Shown: positions 8,534 to 17,856, counted from the stretch's first letter. The stretch is DNA of 33,188 nucleotides from Tritonibacter horizontis (GCF_001518015.1 NZ_LPUY01000094.1:1-33188), one strand, 5' to 3'. A program made the numbers and translations. Notes: generated by a model from the sequence alone, not told the origin.

Positions 8534-9928
8534 ATGGGCGATTTCGATGATCCGTTTGCAGAGCCGGGCGATACCGACAAGACGGTAATCCGCCCCAATC
8601 CTGGTGGGCGCCGGTCGGCGCCGTCACCGGCAGCCTCTGCGCCGGAGGTGGGCGGTGGTGGCGCCTTTGGCGTGCCCCAGGCCGCGGCCCCGGCGACGGC
8701 GGCGGCGGCGGGCAGTGCCAAGGCACCGAGCGTGGCGCTCACGGGGATGAACCAGCTGACGGCCTGCGCCACGGCGCTGTTTGCCCTGATCAGCCGTATT
8801 CGCAACCGGGCGCAACATATGGACCCCGACAAGCTGCGTCAAAGCGTCGTTGGCGAGGTCCGGGCCTTTGAAAATCGCGCCCTTCAGGCCGGGATCGCGG
8901 CGCAGACGGTCAAGATCGCGCGCTATGCGCTTTGTGCGACCTTGGACGATGTGGTGCTCAACACGCCCTGGGGCGGGCAATCCGCCTGGGGCCTGCAATC
9001 CATGGTCGGCACGTTTCACCGCGAAACCGTTGGCGGCGACAGGTTTTACGACCTTTTGGCGCGGCTGGAAAAAGAGCCGGCCGCCAATATCGACATGCTG
9101 GAGTTTCTCTATATGTGCATGTCGCTGGGCTTTGAGGGGCGTCTGCGGATCGAGCAGGGCGGACCTGAAAAACATATGCAGATCCGGGCGTCGCTGGCGC
9201 GGATTATCCGCGGTCAACGCGGGCAGGTCGAATGGGAACTGTCCCCGCGCTGGAAAGGGATCGTGCGTCCCTTTATCGTGCGGTCGGCCTGGCGGCTGGT
9301 CTGGGTCTGCGTTGCCGTTGCCGGCGTGCTGCTGGCGGGACAGTTCGTTGGCCTGAGCTGGGCCTTGTCCAGCGATACCGAACGGGTGATTGGCAAGATG
9401 CAGACCGTCGAGGCCGGGCCGGTGGCCACGTTGGAACGGCGTGCGCCGCCGCCACCGCCGCCGCCGCCGGTGCCAACCATCGAGCAACAGGTCGCCAAGG
9501 TTTCTGGCTTCCTGGAGGCTGAGATCAAGGATGGCATCGTCGAGGTGTTTCCGCAGGGAAATACGCTGACCATCCGTCTGGCCGGGTCGGGCATGTTCGG
9601 CTCGGGTTCGGATCAGTTGCAATCGGCCTTTGACGTGCCGATCGACCGGTTGTCAGAGGCGCTTTCGGATGAGCCGGGCAAGGTGATCGTGGTGGGGCAT
9701 TCGGACAACGTCCCGATCCGCTCGGCGCGGTTCCCGTCGAATATGGCGTTGTCGCTGGCGCGGGCGAAATCGGTGATGGCCCGGATGGCGAACGAGCTGA
9801 CCAACCCGGATCGTCTTTCTGCCGAAGGGCGGGCGGACAAGGAACCGATTGCCGACAACGCCACCCGTGAAGGGCGCGCGAAAAACCGAAGAATTGAAGT
9901 CCTGCTTGTGCAGGAGGTACAAGAATGA
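8534..9928 (+). CDS. tssL: T6SS membrane-complex protein TssL (DotU type) with OmpA peptidoglycan-binding tail
   Basis: The protein has 464 residues. After a Pro/Ala-rich N-terminus, the cytoplasmic DotU domain spans about 70-240 (ALFALISRIRNR, NTPWGGQSAWG, FYDLLARLEKEP, FLYMCMSLGFEGR). One transmembrane helix lies at about 251-278. A run of eight prolines at 305-312 and a spacer lead to an OmpA-like domain at about 335-460 (VVGHSDNVPIRS, NMALSLARAKSV, EGRAKNRRIEVLLV). Such extended TssL proteins anchor the membrane complex in the cell wall directly. The start has AAGGAG seven bases upstream. The stop overlaps the tssM start in ATGA. Cognate partners are TssK and TssM on either side. Confidence 0.95.
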   Translation: MGDFDDPFAEPGDTDKTVIRPNPGGRRSAPSPAASAPEVGGGGAFGVPQAAAPATAAAAGSAKAPSVALTGMNQLTACATALFALISRIRNRAQHMDPDKLRQSVVGEVRAFENRALQAGIAAQTVKIARYALCATLDDVVLNTPWGGQSAWGLQSMVGTFHRETVGGDRFYDLLARLEKEPAANIDMLEFLYMCMSLGFEGRLRIEQGGPEKHMQIRASLARIIRGQRGQVEWELSPRWKGIVRPFIVRSAWRLVWVCVAVAGVLLAGQFVGLSWALSSDTERVIGKMQTVEAGPVATLERRAPPPPPPPPVPTIEQQVAKVSGFLEAEIKDGIVEVFPQGNTLTIRLAGSGMFGSGSDQLQSAFDVPIDRLSEALSDEPGKVIVVGHSDNVPIRSARFPSNMALSLARAKSVMARMANELTNPDRLSAEGRADKEPIADNATREGRAKNRRIEVLLVQEVQE

Positions 9929-12900
9929 TCCGTCGCTATATCATACCGCTGTTTCGGTCGATTTACACAATCCTGCTGTTGCTGGCCGTCGTTCTGTCGG
10001 TCTGTATCTGGTATTTTGCACCCTTTATCGGCTCTGACAGCTGGCGTCCGTTCGACAGCGTCACCTCACGGGTGATCACCATCGCCATCCTCTGGGTGCT
10101 GACCCTGTTGACCTTGCTGCTGATTGCGCTGCTGCGGGCGCGACGGGATCGCAAGATGACCGATGAGATGGCCGATGCCGTCGATACGGTCGAGGATGAT
10201 GTGATCGGCGAGGAGCTGGTCGAGCTGAAGGGTAAGTTCAAGACCGCCCTGACAGAGCTGCGCAAATCCAAGAATGGCCGCAAGCATCTGAACCAGATGC
10301 CCTGGTACATCATGATCGGCCCCCCCGGCGCGGGCAAGACCACGGCGATTGTCAACTCCGGGCTGCAGTTTCCGCTGGCGGACAAGCTGGGCAAAGCCGC
10401 CATCGGCGGCGTTGGCGGCACCCGCAACTGCGATTGGTGGTTCACCAACCAGGCGGTGTTGATCGACACCGCCGGTCGCTACACCACCCAGGAAAGCGAT
10501 GCGGAGTCGGACAATGCGGCCTGGCTCGGCTTTCTCGGGTTGCTGAAACGCTATCGCAAACGCCAGCCCATCAACGGCGCGATCATCGCGATTTCGCTGT
10601 CGGATCTGTCGTTGCAGGATGAAATGACGCAACAGGCGCATGCTACTGCCATTCGGAACCGGCTGGCGGAACTGCGCGAGCGGCTTGGCGTGCGGTTCCC
10701 GGTCTATGTCGTCTTTACCAAGGCGGATCTGATCGCGGGCTTTCAGGAATATTACGACACGCTCGGCAAGGAAGAACGCGAACAGGTCTGGGGCTTTACC
10801 CTGCCGCTGGCCAAATCCAAATCCGATGCTGACCCGGTGACCCGCTTTGACGAGGAATTTGCCGGGCTGCTGGGCCAGCTGAACGCGCAACTTCTGGAAA
10901 AGATGCAGGCGGAATCCGACCCGCAGCGGCGCGCGCTGGTGGCGGGTTTCCCGTCGCAGGTGGCCTCCGTGCGGACTGTGGCGCGGGATTTCCTCAAGGA
11001 AGTGTTTCAGGACAACGCCTTTCAGAAGCGGCAAATGCTGCGCGGCGTCTATTTTGCCTCTGGAACCCAGGAAGGGACGCCCATCGACCGGCTGATGCTG
11101 GGCATGGCACAGACCTTTGGGATCGGTCGTCAGGCCATCGGTTCGGGCAAGGGCACCGGGCGGTCCTATTTCCTGACACGTCTGTTCGAAGGCGTCATGT
11201 TCCTGGAGGCGGGGCTGGTTTCGTCGGACGACAAGGTCGAGCGTCGCTATCGCTGGGCGCGGCGCATCGCGGTGGCGGCGACGGTTATCCTGAGCCTTAC
11301 CATGGGTGGGCTATGGGTGAATTCCTTCCTTCAGAACAAGAAGATGATCGCCGAAGCCAGCGATCAGATCGACCAGTATCAGGCGGCGGCATCGTCTCTG
11401 CCGCCAAGCCCGGTTGGGGATAGCGATCTGGTTCCGGTGGTCGCGGCCCTGAATGTGCTGCGCGATCTGCCGGGCAATCCGGTGTTGAACACCCCCGATC
11501 CCGATTTGTCCGAAACCTATGGTTTGTATCAGGGGGAGGTGCTTGGCACACAGGGGGCGCAGACCTATCGCTCGGCCTTGAACCGGCGCTTTCTGCCACG
11601 GCTTCTGGTGCGTCTGGAAGAGCAGATTGCCGCCAATATGAACAACGTCGACGCGTTGTATGAAACGTTGAAAATCTACCTGATGCTGGGCCTGCAGGGG
11701 CCGATCAACCCGGATCTGGTCAAGGAATTCCTCAACACCGACTGGGAAGAAGTCACCTATTCCGGCGTCGTGCGCGAGCAATTGCGCGCGGATCTGAACG
11801 ACCATTTGACGGCGCTTCTGTCGCAGCCGATGGAGGAGGTTGCCCTGAACGGTGATCTGATCGCGCAGGCGCGTGGCGTGTTGGCCGAAATGCCAATGTC
11901 GCAGCGGGTGTATTCCGGGATCATCAATTCGCGCACCGCGACCGAACTGCCGAAATGGCGCCTGACCGATATCGGCGGGCCGGAAATCACCCGGGTGATG
12001 ACACGCAGTTCCGGCAAGCCGATGGCCGAAGGCGTCGAGGGGATCTTTACCTACAACGGGTTCAACAACGTCTTTCTGACCGAAGCCGTCAGCGTTTCGA
12101 AACGGGTTCAGAGCGAAGCATGGGTGCTGGGCGACGACAGTGCCTCCGCCACCAGCGAAGCGGCGCTTCTGGCCCTGAGCCGAGATGTGCTGGACCTCTA
12201 CTACAATGATTTCATTGGGAGATATGACGACATTCTGGGCGATCTGGATGTCATTCCGCTGCAGTCGCTGAATCAGGCCGTCGATGTGACGCGTGTGTTG
12301 TCCGGGGCAAGCTCGCCCTTGGAAAATGTGCTGAAAGCGGTGGCCGAAGAAACCGCGCTGACACAGTCCAAATCGGTGGTGGATACAACCGCGCTGAACG
12401 ATGGGCTCGGCCAGGTTGCGAATGTCGAAGCGCGCTCCAACCTGTCCATTCAGGGGCAAATCCTGCTTGAAGCCTTGATGAAGACCGGCCCGGCCCAAAA
12501 CGGGCAGCCGACACTGCCACCGGGCGGGTTTGTCGAAAACCGGTTTGCCTGGTTGCACCAACTGGTGGATGCGCCGGACGGTCAGCCCTCGCAGATGGAC
12601 GGTCTGATGGGGCTTTTGCTGACGGTCTATCAAGAGCTGAACAAGATGACGATCAGCGGCATCTCGACCGGCGGTGCCAGCAGTCAGGCCCTGTTGCAAT
12701 TCCAACAGGCCGCGGGTCAGTTCGAGGGCCCGATGCAACGCTGGGCCAAGCAGATTACGGTCGGATCGTCGGGCATCACCTCTGAGGGAACACGGGCGTC
12801 GATCAATGCGTCGTGGCAGTCGGATGTGCTGCCTTTCTGTACGCAGGCGCTGGAAAACCGCTATCCGTTCAATCGTTCCGCGCCGGCGGATGTAGCCATG

Positions 12901-13500
12901 GCGGATTTTGCCAAGCTGTTCGCGCCGGGTGGTCTGATTGACGGGTTCTTCAACCAGAATCTGGCGCAATACGTTGATACAGCGTCCAATCCATGGACGT
13001 TCAAGACGACGGGCGCTGGGGCGGACCTTGGGATCAGTCAGGCCGTGCTGAATCAGATGCAATTCGCCGCAGAAATTCGCGAGGCGTTTTTTGCTTCCGG
13101 TGCGGCGCCGCTGGTTCCGTTCCAGATCACACCAAAGGCGCTTGATCCGAAGGCCAAGGAAATGATTCTGGAAATCGACGGAACCACGATCGAGTTCAAC
13201 CACAAGATGGGCCAGCCGACCCCGGTTGCCGTCACCTGGCCGGGATCGGTCGGATTGGCGCGGATCACGCTGAACCCGCAGCGGCGGGACAGTGAAAACG
13301 TGCTGTCGAAAGACGGGCCCTGGGCCTGGTTCCGCCTGTTGGACGCGGCCGAGGTGCGGCGCACCAATGCGGTGGACCGCCGGCGCTTGAACTTTACCGT
13401 GGGCGGACGGCTGGCGCTTTACGAGTTGCAGGCCGGGTCCGTGGTCAATCCGTTTGCTCTGCCGGCCATGGCCAAGTTTTCTTGTCCAAAGTCGATGTGA
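9925..13500 (+). CDS. tssM: T6SS membrane-complex protein TssM (IcmF)
   Basis: This 1191-residue inner-membrane protein forms the T6SS channel with TssL and TssJ. Two membrane helices lie near residues 10-35 and 45-70. A cytoplasmic NTPase-like domain follows, with Walker A GPPGAGKTT at about 132-140, the IDTAGRY motif, and the VVFTKADLI motif. A third helix near 450-470 (VILSLTMGGLWVNSFL) leads to a large periplasmic part that ends in the IcmF C-terminal domain (RITLNPQRR, GPWAWFRLLDAAEV, FTVGGRLALYELQA). Length and order are as expected for the family. Walker A is intact, so nucleotide binding is likely. The TssJ lipoprotein partner is not in this window. Confidence 0.96.
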   Translation: MIRRYIIPLFRSIYTILLLLAVVLSVCIWYFAPFIGSDSWRPFDSVTSRVITIAILWVLTLLTLLLIALLRARRDRKMTDEMADAVDTVEDDVIGEELVELKGKFKTALTELRKSKNGRKHLNQMPWYIMIGPPGAGKTTAIVNSGLQFPLADKLGKAAIGGVGGTRNCDWWFTNQAVLIDTAGRYTTQESDAESDNAAWLGFLGLLKRYRKRQPINGAIIAISLSDLSLQDEMTQQAHATAIRNRLAELRERLGVRFPVYVVFTKADLIAGFQEYYDTLGKEEREQVWGFTLPLAKSKSDADPVTRFDEEFAGLLGQLNAQLLEKMQAESDPQRRALVAGFPSQVASVRTVARDFLKEVFQDNAFQKRQMLRGVYFASGTQEGTPIDRLMLGMAQTFGIGRQAIGSGKGTGRSYFLTRLFEGVMFLEAGLVSSDDKVERRYRWARRIAVAATVILSLTMGGLWVNSFLQNKKMIAEASDQIDQYQAAASSLPPSPVGDSDLVPVVAALNVLRDLPGNPVLNTPDPDLSETYGLYQGEVLGTQGAQTYRSALNRRFLPRLLVRLEEQIAANMNNVDALYETLKIYLMLGLQGPINPDLVKEFLNTDWEEVTYSGVVREQLRADLNDHLTALLSQPMEEVALNGDLIAQARGVLAEMPMSQRVYSGIINSRTATELPKWRLTDIGGPEITRVMTRSSGKPMAEGVEGIFTYNGFNNVFLTEAVSVSKRVQSEAWVLGDDSASATSEAALLALSRDVLDLYYNDFIGRYDDILGDLDVIPLQSLNQAVDVTRVLSGASSPLENVLKAVAEETALTQSKSVVDTTALNDGLGQVANVEARSNLSIQGQILLEALMKTGPAQNGQPTLPPGGFVENRFAWLHQLVDAPDGQPSQMDGLMGLLLTVYQELNKMTISGISTGGASSQALLQFQQAAGQFEGPMQRWAKQITVGSSGITSEGTRASINASWQSDVLPFCTQALENRYPFNRSAPADVAMADFAKLFAPGGLIDGFFNQNLAQYVDTASNPWTFKTTGAGADLGISQAVLNQMQFAAEIREAFFASGAAPLVPFQITPKALDPKAKEMILEIDGTTIEFNHKMGQPTPVAVTWPGSVGLARITLNPQRRDSENVLSKDGPWAWFRLLDAAEVRRTNAVDRRRLNFTVGGRLALYELQAGSVVNPFALPAMAKFSCPKSM

Positions 13501-14183
13501 TGCCGATGGGATTTGGCGCTTTTGGGAAAATGCCGACAGTTGGAGACTTCTTCCGCTTGTCTCCGCCTGCGGGTTTCGTAACAGTTTGGGATCACTGGAT
13601 TCAATCGGTGATGACTGCAGGGCAGGGGCTCTATGGGCCGCATTTCGACAGGCACTACATGTCCGCGCCGATCTGGCGTTTTACCTTGCCCTCTGGCGTG
13701 GCAGGCGGACAGAAACTGACCGGGGTGATCATGCCCTCTGTTGATCGCGTCGGGCGGCGGTTTCCGCTGACGTTGGTGAGTGCGCTTGAAACGCCGGGCC
13801 CTGTGGCGCTCGATCATTTGAGCGATTCCAAGATGTTCGAACGGCTTGAGGATATTGCGCTGGATTGTCTTGAGGATACGATGGATCAGGAGCGGCTGGC
13901 GCAGACCCTGGCGACGGTTGCAGTGCCGGACATGCGGGCCGTTGCGCCCTTGCGGGCCAGCGAAGAATGTATCGTGCTGACCGGCGTCGGCGAAGTTTCC
14001 AAGCTGCCGCTTGCGGTTGCGGGCGGGCTGTTGGAACGCCAGGGCCAGGATTTTGGTATTTGGTCGGCTATACTAGATGGCAATCCTCGCATGTTAGCGT
14101 GCAGGGGCCTTCCCACTGGGGCGCAGGCGATGGGTCTCTTTGACCTCGGTGCAAGTATTTGGAAAGAGGCCCGTCCGATATGA
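13500..14183 (+). CDS. tagF: T6SS-associated protein TagF
   Basis: TagF is known as a post-translational repressor of T6SS firing in Pseudomonas and Agrobacterium. The 227-residue protein begins with the family motif GFGAFGKMPTVGDFFRL, followed by FVTVWDHWIQSVM, PIWRFTLPSGVAGG, and MPSVDRVGRRFPLTL. The ATG at 13500 overlaps the tssM stop (TGATG), suggesting translational coupling. A TTG at 13482 and an ATG at 13506 are other possible starts. The 3' end overlaps pppA in ATGA. In Agrobacterium TagF and PppA are fused, which fits this close arrangement of two separate genes. Confidence 0.9.
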   Translation: MPMGFGAFGKMPTVGDFFRLSPPAGFVTVWDHWIQSVMTAGQGLYGPHFDRHYMSAPIWRFTLPSGVAGGQKLTGVIMPSVDRVGRRFPLTLVSALETPGPVALDHLSDSKMFERLEDIALDCLEDTMDQERLAQTLATVAVPDMRAVAPLRASEECIVLTGVGEVSKLPLAVAGGLLERQGQDFGIWSAILDGNPRMLACRGLPTGAQAMGLFDLGASIWKEARPI

Positions 14184-14902
14184 CAGAAATGCGCAGGACC
14201 CGCTTTGTTGCTCAAACCCATACCGGGCTAGTTCGCAAGGCCAATGAGGATGCGATCCTGGCGCTGCCAGAGCATGAAATCTGGCTGGTGTCTGATGGAA
14301 TGGGTGGTCATGACGCAGGGGACTATGCCAGCCGCCTGATCGCAGATATGGTCGCGACGATCCCGCAAGGGCTTGATCCGTCAGAGAAAATGCATGCCTT
14401 GCGGGATGCAATCCACGGTGCACATCGGGCGATTCAGGCCGAGGCCGAAAGCCGGGGCGGGACGACAATCGGTGCCACCGTGGTTGCCCTGGTGGTCAGC
14501 CACGGACATTTCCTGTGTCTCTGGGCGGGCGACAGCCGAATTTATCGTCTGCGCGCGGGCAAGATCGAGCTTTTGACCTCTGACCATTCTGCTGTGGCTG
14601 ATTACGTTTTGGCTGGCAAGATGAGCTGGGACGAAGCCGACCAGCACCCCCAATCGAACGCCATCACCCGGGCCGTTGGGATCGAAGGCGACCTGATTCT
14701 CGACAAGGTTCGTGGAGAAACTGAGCCGGGAGACCGCTTTTTGCTCTGCTCTGACGGGCTGACAAAATATGCGACCTTTGCGATGCTTGAAGATGTCCTG
14801 GCCGCGACGCCTCTTGAAACTCTCGGGGACCGTCTGATCCAGATTGCGCTCACCGGTGGCGGTGGTGACAATGTTTCGGCGATTGTGGTCGACGTTCTGT
14901 AA
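14180..14902 (+). CDS. pppA: PP2C-type Ser/Thr phosphatase (PppA, T6SS)
   Basis: This 240-residue metal-dependent phosphatase is expected to remove phosphate from TagH or PpkA. PP2C motifs occur in order: GLVRKANEDA (D24), LVSDGMGGHDAG (D39, G40), GGTTIGATVVAL, LWAGDSRIYRLR, LTSDHS, NAITRAVG, FLLCSDGLTK (Asp near 192) and GGGDNVSAIVVDV (Asp near 230). All metal-binding Asp residues are present, so activity is likely. The protein is a stand-alone catalytic domain with no membrane segment. The ATG at 14180 overlaps the tagF stop in ATGA. The in-frame TTG at 14159 is less likely. It is the last gene of the T6SS operon, followed by a terminator. Confidence 0.93.
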   Translation: MTEMRRTRFVAQTHTGLVRKANEDAILALPEHEIWLVSDGMGGHDAGDYASRLIADMVATIPQGLDPSEKMHALRDAIHGAHRAIQAEAESRGGTTIGATVVALVVSHGHFLCLWAGDSRIYRLRAGKIELLTSDHSAVADYVLAGKMSWDEADQHPQSNAITRAVGIEGDLILDKVRGETEPGDRFLLCSDGLTKYATFAMLEDVLAATPLETLGDRLIQIALTGGGGDNVSAIVVDVL

Positions 14903-14948
14903 GGCGACAGGATCTTTTTAGCGGCTGGCTGACGATAGGCATGGACAC

Positions 14949-14987
14949 GTTGAGAGGGCAGAGCGATCTGCCCTCTCAACTGTGTTT
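14949..14987 (+). terminator. Rho-independent terminator of the T6SS operon
   Basis: A perfect 13-bp stem (arms 14949-14961 and 14968-14980) with a 6-base loop is followed by TGTGTTTTT. It lies 46 bp after pppA and next to the stop of the convergent ppkA. The T tract is on the + side, so it mainly ends the T6SS transcript. Confidence 0.88.
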
Positions 14988-17177
14988 TTAGGGCTGTGCT
15001 GTCGTCAGAATACTGCTGTCGAGCGACAGAATTTGGCCCGCATCATTGGCCGCGCTTTGACGCAGGGCCTCAGCAAAACTTGCGGCACTTTCGGCGGTTG
15101 GACGCATGCCTGCAAACAGCGGGTCCGCCGAATGCAGCACCAGGAGTTTGCTTTTTCCCAACGTGCTGTCATCAACCTTGAACGCTATGCCACCGGAATT
15201 TGCTGACTCTTCAAGGCTGAAGGCGACGCGGATTGGGAATTCTCCTTCTGCGCCAGCGCGCAGATCGGCGATGGAGTGGTCCTGACGGTTGATATTGGGC
15301 AGCAAGTGAAACACATTGCCGGTCACATCGAGGATGGAGACGGTGAGAAACCCGTCAGTCACCTGCGCGGGCAGAACCACGTCTATCACCGGGTTTTCTC
15401 CGACAAAGAATTTGGCCGACGGGTTTGCTTCATTGGTGGCGCCATGGGCATAGACCACGTCGAAGCCGCCCGCCGGGGCCTTGGGCAGATGTTGTTCAAC
15501 GATGCAAAGTGCCGGATTGAGAACCTCAAGGTTGAGAGTGACAGTGCGCCCTTTGGCAACGTCGGTCAGGGCGTCAAACAGCCTGATTTGTGTTTCGGTT
15601 CCTGCGACCTGGCCGGACACCTGCAGCGCCTCATCCGGGGCATATCCGCTGCCAACGGCGGCACCTTGAAGGATCAGCGGGCCGCAATCTGCATGGGCAT
15701 CGACAATGTCGCGGGGAATTTCGCGAGCTAGGAGAGGCAACTCAAACGCGATATCAACGATTCCGATCAAGGCTCCGGGCATGTCGCCACCGAAAAACCC
15801 ATCCAGATCCGCGAGCAGATCCGCGTCTTCGGTCGTGCCGGTCAGATTGGCGCGATTGTTTTCGATGGTGAGACGCCATTCTTCAAGTTCGGCCAGCGGT
15901 TCGAGGGTGAAAAGAACGTCGCGCACCCAGGTCTCGGCGATCTCACCCGAAGCCAGAACCAATTCGGCCTCGTCCACACGTTCCAGTAGTGCGGCTTGTC
16001 CCTCTTCGCTGGGGACATTGCCAGCGGCACGGACGGGACCACCGGCGCTGCGTTCGATAATCAGCCGAAAGGGGTCCGCTGTCGGGTAAGAGGGCGCGAA
16101 AACGGAATCCAGCGCGCCAAAAAACAACGCGCCGCCCAGGCCAAAGGCCAAGAGTACCGCGATCAGTGCCGCAATCAGCCCACCACGTCCGCCCTTGGTG
16201 GATTTGTCTTTCTGCGCGGCAGAAGCCGCAAGGGGCGGGTTGATGGTGGAGCGGGGCGTAATGATCGTGGCATCCTCGACCGGGTAGGCGGGACTGCCGA
16301 CAAGCATGTCAAGAGGATCGACAGCAGGCTCGCTGTCGTCGCGCGGCTGCGCGCCGGGGGCGTCGAGAAATGTGAGTACCTCGCCCGCGGATTGAAACCG
16401 GTCCAGCGGATCAGGGGCGCACATGCGCTCAATCAGGGTGCGAAACGGTTCCGGCAGATCAGATGTATCCAGCGGCTTTTGTTTGTTTCCAACCACTTCC
16501 ATCGGATTGGCCCCCAGCGAGGGGGCTTTCCCGCGGAAGTTTGCAAGCAGCAAGGCGCCAAGGGAATAGATGTCGGAGCGGGCGTCGGTCTGGCCGCTCA
16601 TCTGTTCGGGTGCGGCGTAGGAATACTTGCCCGCAAATTCATTGCCAACAATGGTTTCCGCCCCGGGATTGGTGTCCTTCGCGATGCCAAAGTCGATGAT
16701 GACGGCCTGCGAGGGAACGCCGCCCCGCAGGATGATATTGTCCGGGCTGAGGTCGCGGTGCACGATCTTGCGTTTATGTGCCGCCTGCAGGCCCTCGCTG
16801 ACACGTTTGCAGATCGTCAGCAGATCGTCGACCGGCATCGGTCCTTCTTTGAGCTTTTGATCCAGCCCGGGACCTTCGATATAGTCCATGAGCAGGTAGA
16901 TGCGGCCATCGGAGGTCCGGTGATTTTCCGAATACCGCACAACGGCATCATGGCGGATTTCGCGGATATTTTCCTCGCGCGCCATAAGGACGGTGAAATC
17001 CTCATTGCCCGAAAATTCCTGCTTGAGGATTTTCAGGGCGACGGAATTACCCGAGATTTCTGACTTTGCCTTGTAGACCTCGGACGTCCCGCCCCGGCCA
17101 AGCAGAGATTCAATGCGATAGGTGTTGTTGAGCAAGTCACCGGGCAGAAACATGTCCCCGGGCCGGGAGTCGATCAT
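14988..17177 (-). CDS. ppkA: Transmembrane Ser/Thr protein kinase PpkA (T6SS)
   Basis: The 729-residue protein has a Hanks-type kinase domain at about 18-285: glycine loop LGRGGTSEVY, K49 in VALKILK, HRDLSPDN near 140, IDFGIAKD near 160 and SYAAPEQMSG. All catalytic residues are present. One transmembrane helix lies at about 332-357. The periplasmic part of about 370 residues begins with BON-like repeats and ends in a domain that resembles DUF4384 (FFVGENPVIDVVL, LTVSILDVTGNVFHLLPN). The family role is to phosphorylate Fha/TagH and promote T6SS assembly after an outside signal. The ATG at 17177 is chosen because GGAGAG lies six bases upstream. A TTG at 17210 is the other option. It is 45 bp downstream of the OmpA-like gene, probably in one transcript, and convergent with the T6SS operon. 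Confidence 0.93.
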   Translation of the reverse strand: MIDSRPGDMFLPGDLLNNTYRIESLLGRGGTSEVYKAKSEISGNSVALKILKQEFSGNEDFTVLMAREENIREIRHDAVVRYSENHRTSDGRIYLLMDYIEGPGLDQKLKEGPMPVDDLLTICKRVSEGLQAAHKRKIVHRDLSPDNIILRGGVPSQAVIIDFGIAKDTNPGAETIVGNEFAGKYSYAAPEQMSGQTDARSDIYSLGALLLANFRGKAPSLGANPMEVVGNKQKPLDTSDLPEPFRTLIERMCAPDPLDRFQSAGEVLTFLDAPGAQPRDDSEPAVDPLDMLVGSPAYPVEDATIITPRSTINPPLAASAAQKDKSTKGGRGGLIAALIAVLLAFGLGGALFFGALDSVFAPSYPTADPFRLIIERSAGGPVRAAGNVPSEEGQAALLERVDEAELVLASGEIAETWVRDVLFTLEPLAELEEWRLTIENNRANLTGTTEDADLLADLDGFFGGDMPGALIGIVDIAFELPLLAREIPRDIVDAHADCGPLILQGAAVGSGYAPDEALQVSGQVAGTETQIRLFDALTDVAKGRTVTLNLEVLNPALCIVEQHLPKAPAGGFDVVYAHGATNEANPSAKFFVGENPVIDVVLPAQVTDGFLTVSILDVTGNVFHLLPNINRQDHSIADLRAGAEGEFPIRVAFSLEESANSGGIAFKVDDSTLGKSKLLVLHSADPLFAGMRPTAESAASFAEALRQSAANDAGQILSLDSSILTTAQP

Positions 17178-17222
17178 ACGTGTCTCTCCGGCCCGTTCAA
17201 GGTCGTGCAAGTTGTCATTCTA

Positions 17223-17789
17223 TTAGCCCAGAGCCTGAAATTCGACGCGCCGGTTTTCATCCGCGCGGGGATTGTTGGCGTCAAAGGGAGCGGTTTCACC
17301 CATGCCGATCGCCTTGAGGGAATCTGCGCTGACACCGCAATCCCCGATGAGGTGGCGGCGCACTTCCTGCGCCCGCAACAGCGACAGCCGTTCGTTATAC
17401 GTCGCGGATCCGGAGCTGTCGGTGTGGCCGATGATCTGGAACACGGTGTCTTCCATGACTTTCATCGAGGCACACATATTGGCCAGCTTGGGTTTTTGAT
17501 CGTCGCGCAGGGTCGCACTGTCGAAATCAAAGGAGATCTGAACATTGATCTGGGCGGCGGTGTCCAGTGGGTTGTATTCCTCTGTCGCGGCCGCAATCGT
17601 CGCGGTTTCAGCATCCGCAGCGACGGATGCGATATCGGTGCTGTTGGGCACGATCACCAAGCCGCGCGTCTTTTGCTTTTTAAACGCCTCGGTGATTTCT
17701 TCGACGGACAGATCCTGCGCAGAAACCAGGGTGCCGGAGCAAAGTGCTGCAGTAACAATTGACAGTGCCAGAGTGCGGAGTTGGACCAT
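17223..17789 (-). CDS. Periplasmic OmpA-family peptidoglycan-binding protein
   Basis: The 188-residue protein has a Sec signal peptide with likely cleavage after residue 24 (LVSA|QD). There is no Cys at the cleavage site, so it is not a lipoprotein. A short linker leads to an OmpA domain at about 85-186, with FDFDSATL, IIGHTDSSGSATYNERLSLLRA and NRRVEFQ, which includes the Asp and Arg used to bind diaminopimelate. There is no beta-barrel, so it is a soluble periplasmic protein. It starts at the ATG at 17789 with an AGGGAGG site. Its stop is 45 bp before ppkA. A role as a periplasmic partner or sensor component for PpkA is inferred from position only. Confidence 0.88.
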   Translation of the reverse strand: MVQLRTLALSIVTAALCSGTLVSAQDLSVEEITEAFKKQKTRGLVIVPNSTDIASVAADAETATIAAATEEYNPLDTAAQINVQISFDFDSATLRDDQKPKLANMCASMKVMEDTVFQIIGHTDSSGSATYNERLSLLRAQEVRRHLIGDCGVSADSLKAIGMGETAPFDANNPRADENRRVEFQALG

Positions 17790-17829
17790 GAATATGCCCT
17801 CCCTATTGTTCCACTGTGTTTGCGCCGAG

Positions 17830-17856
17830 TTTATACTACGGCCATCAAGGTGCCAA
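17830..17856 (-). promoter_or_regulatory. Possible promoter of the OmpA-like gene and ppkA
   Basis: On the minus strand, TTGGCA (17851-17856) and TATAAA (17830-17835) are spaced by 15 bases, shorter than the ideal 17. The interval 17790-17965 between divergent genes is AT-rich and must hold promoters for both sides. I see no convincing pair for the + strand gene. Confidence 0.3.

Noticed and set aside
7075-8832. 585-codon open frame on the minus strand opposite tssK
   Set aside because: High-GC codon bias leaves long open antisense frames. The + strand frame is a clear TssK, and the antisense product has no recognisable motif.
11311-13203. 630-codon open frame on the minus strand opposite tssM
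   Set aside because: It lies wholly within tssM, is rich in Arg, His and Gln as expected for a shadow frame, and matches no family I know.
15996-17063. 355-codon + strand frame opposite ppkA
   Set aside because: The minus-strand frame has complete kinase motifs. The + strand frame has none.
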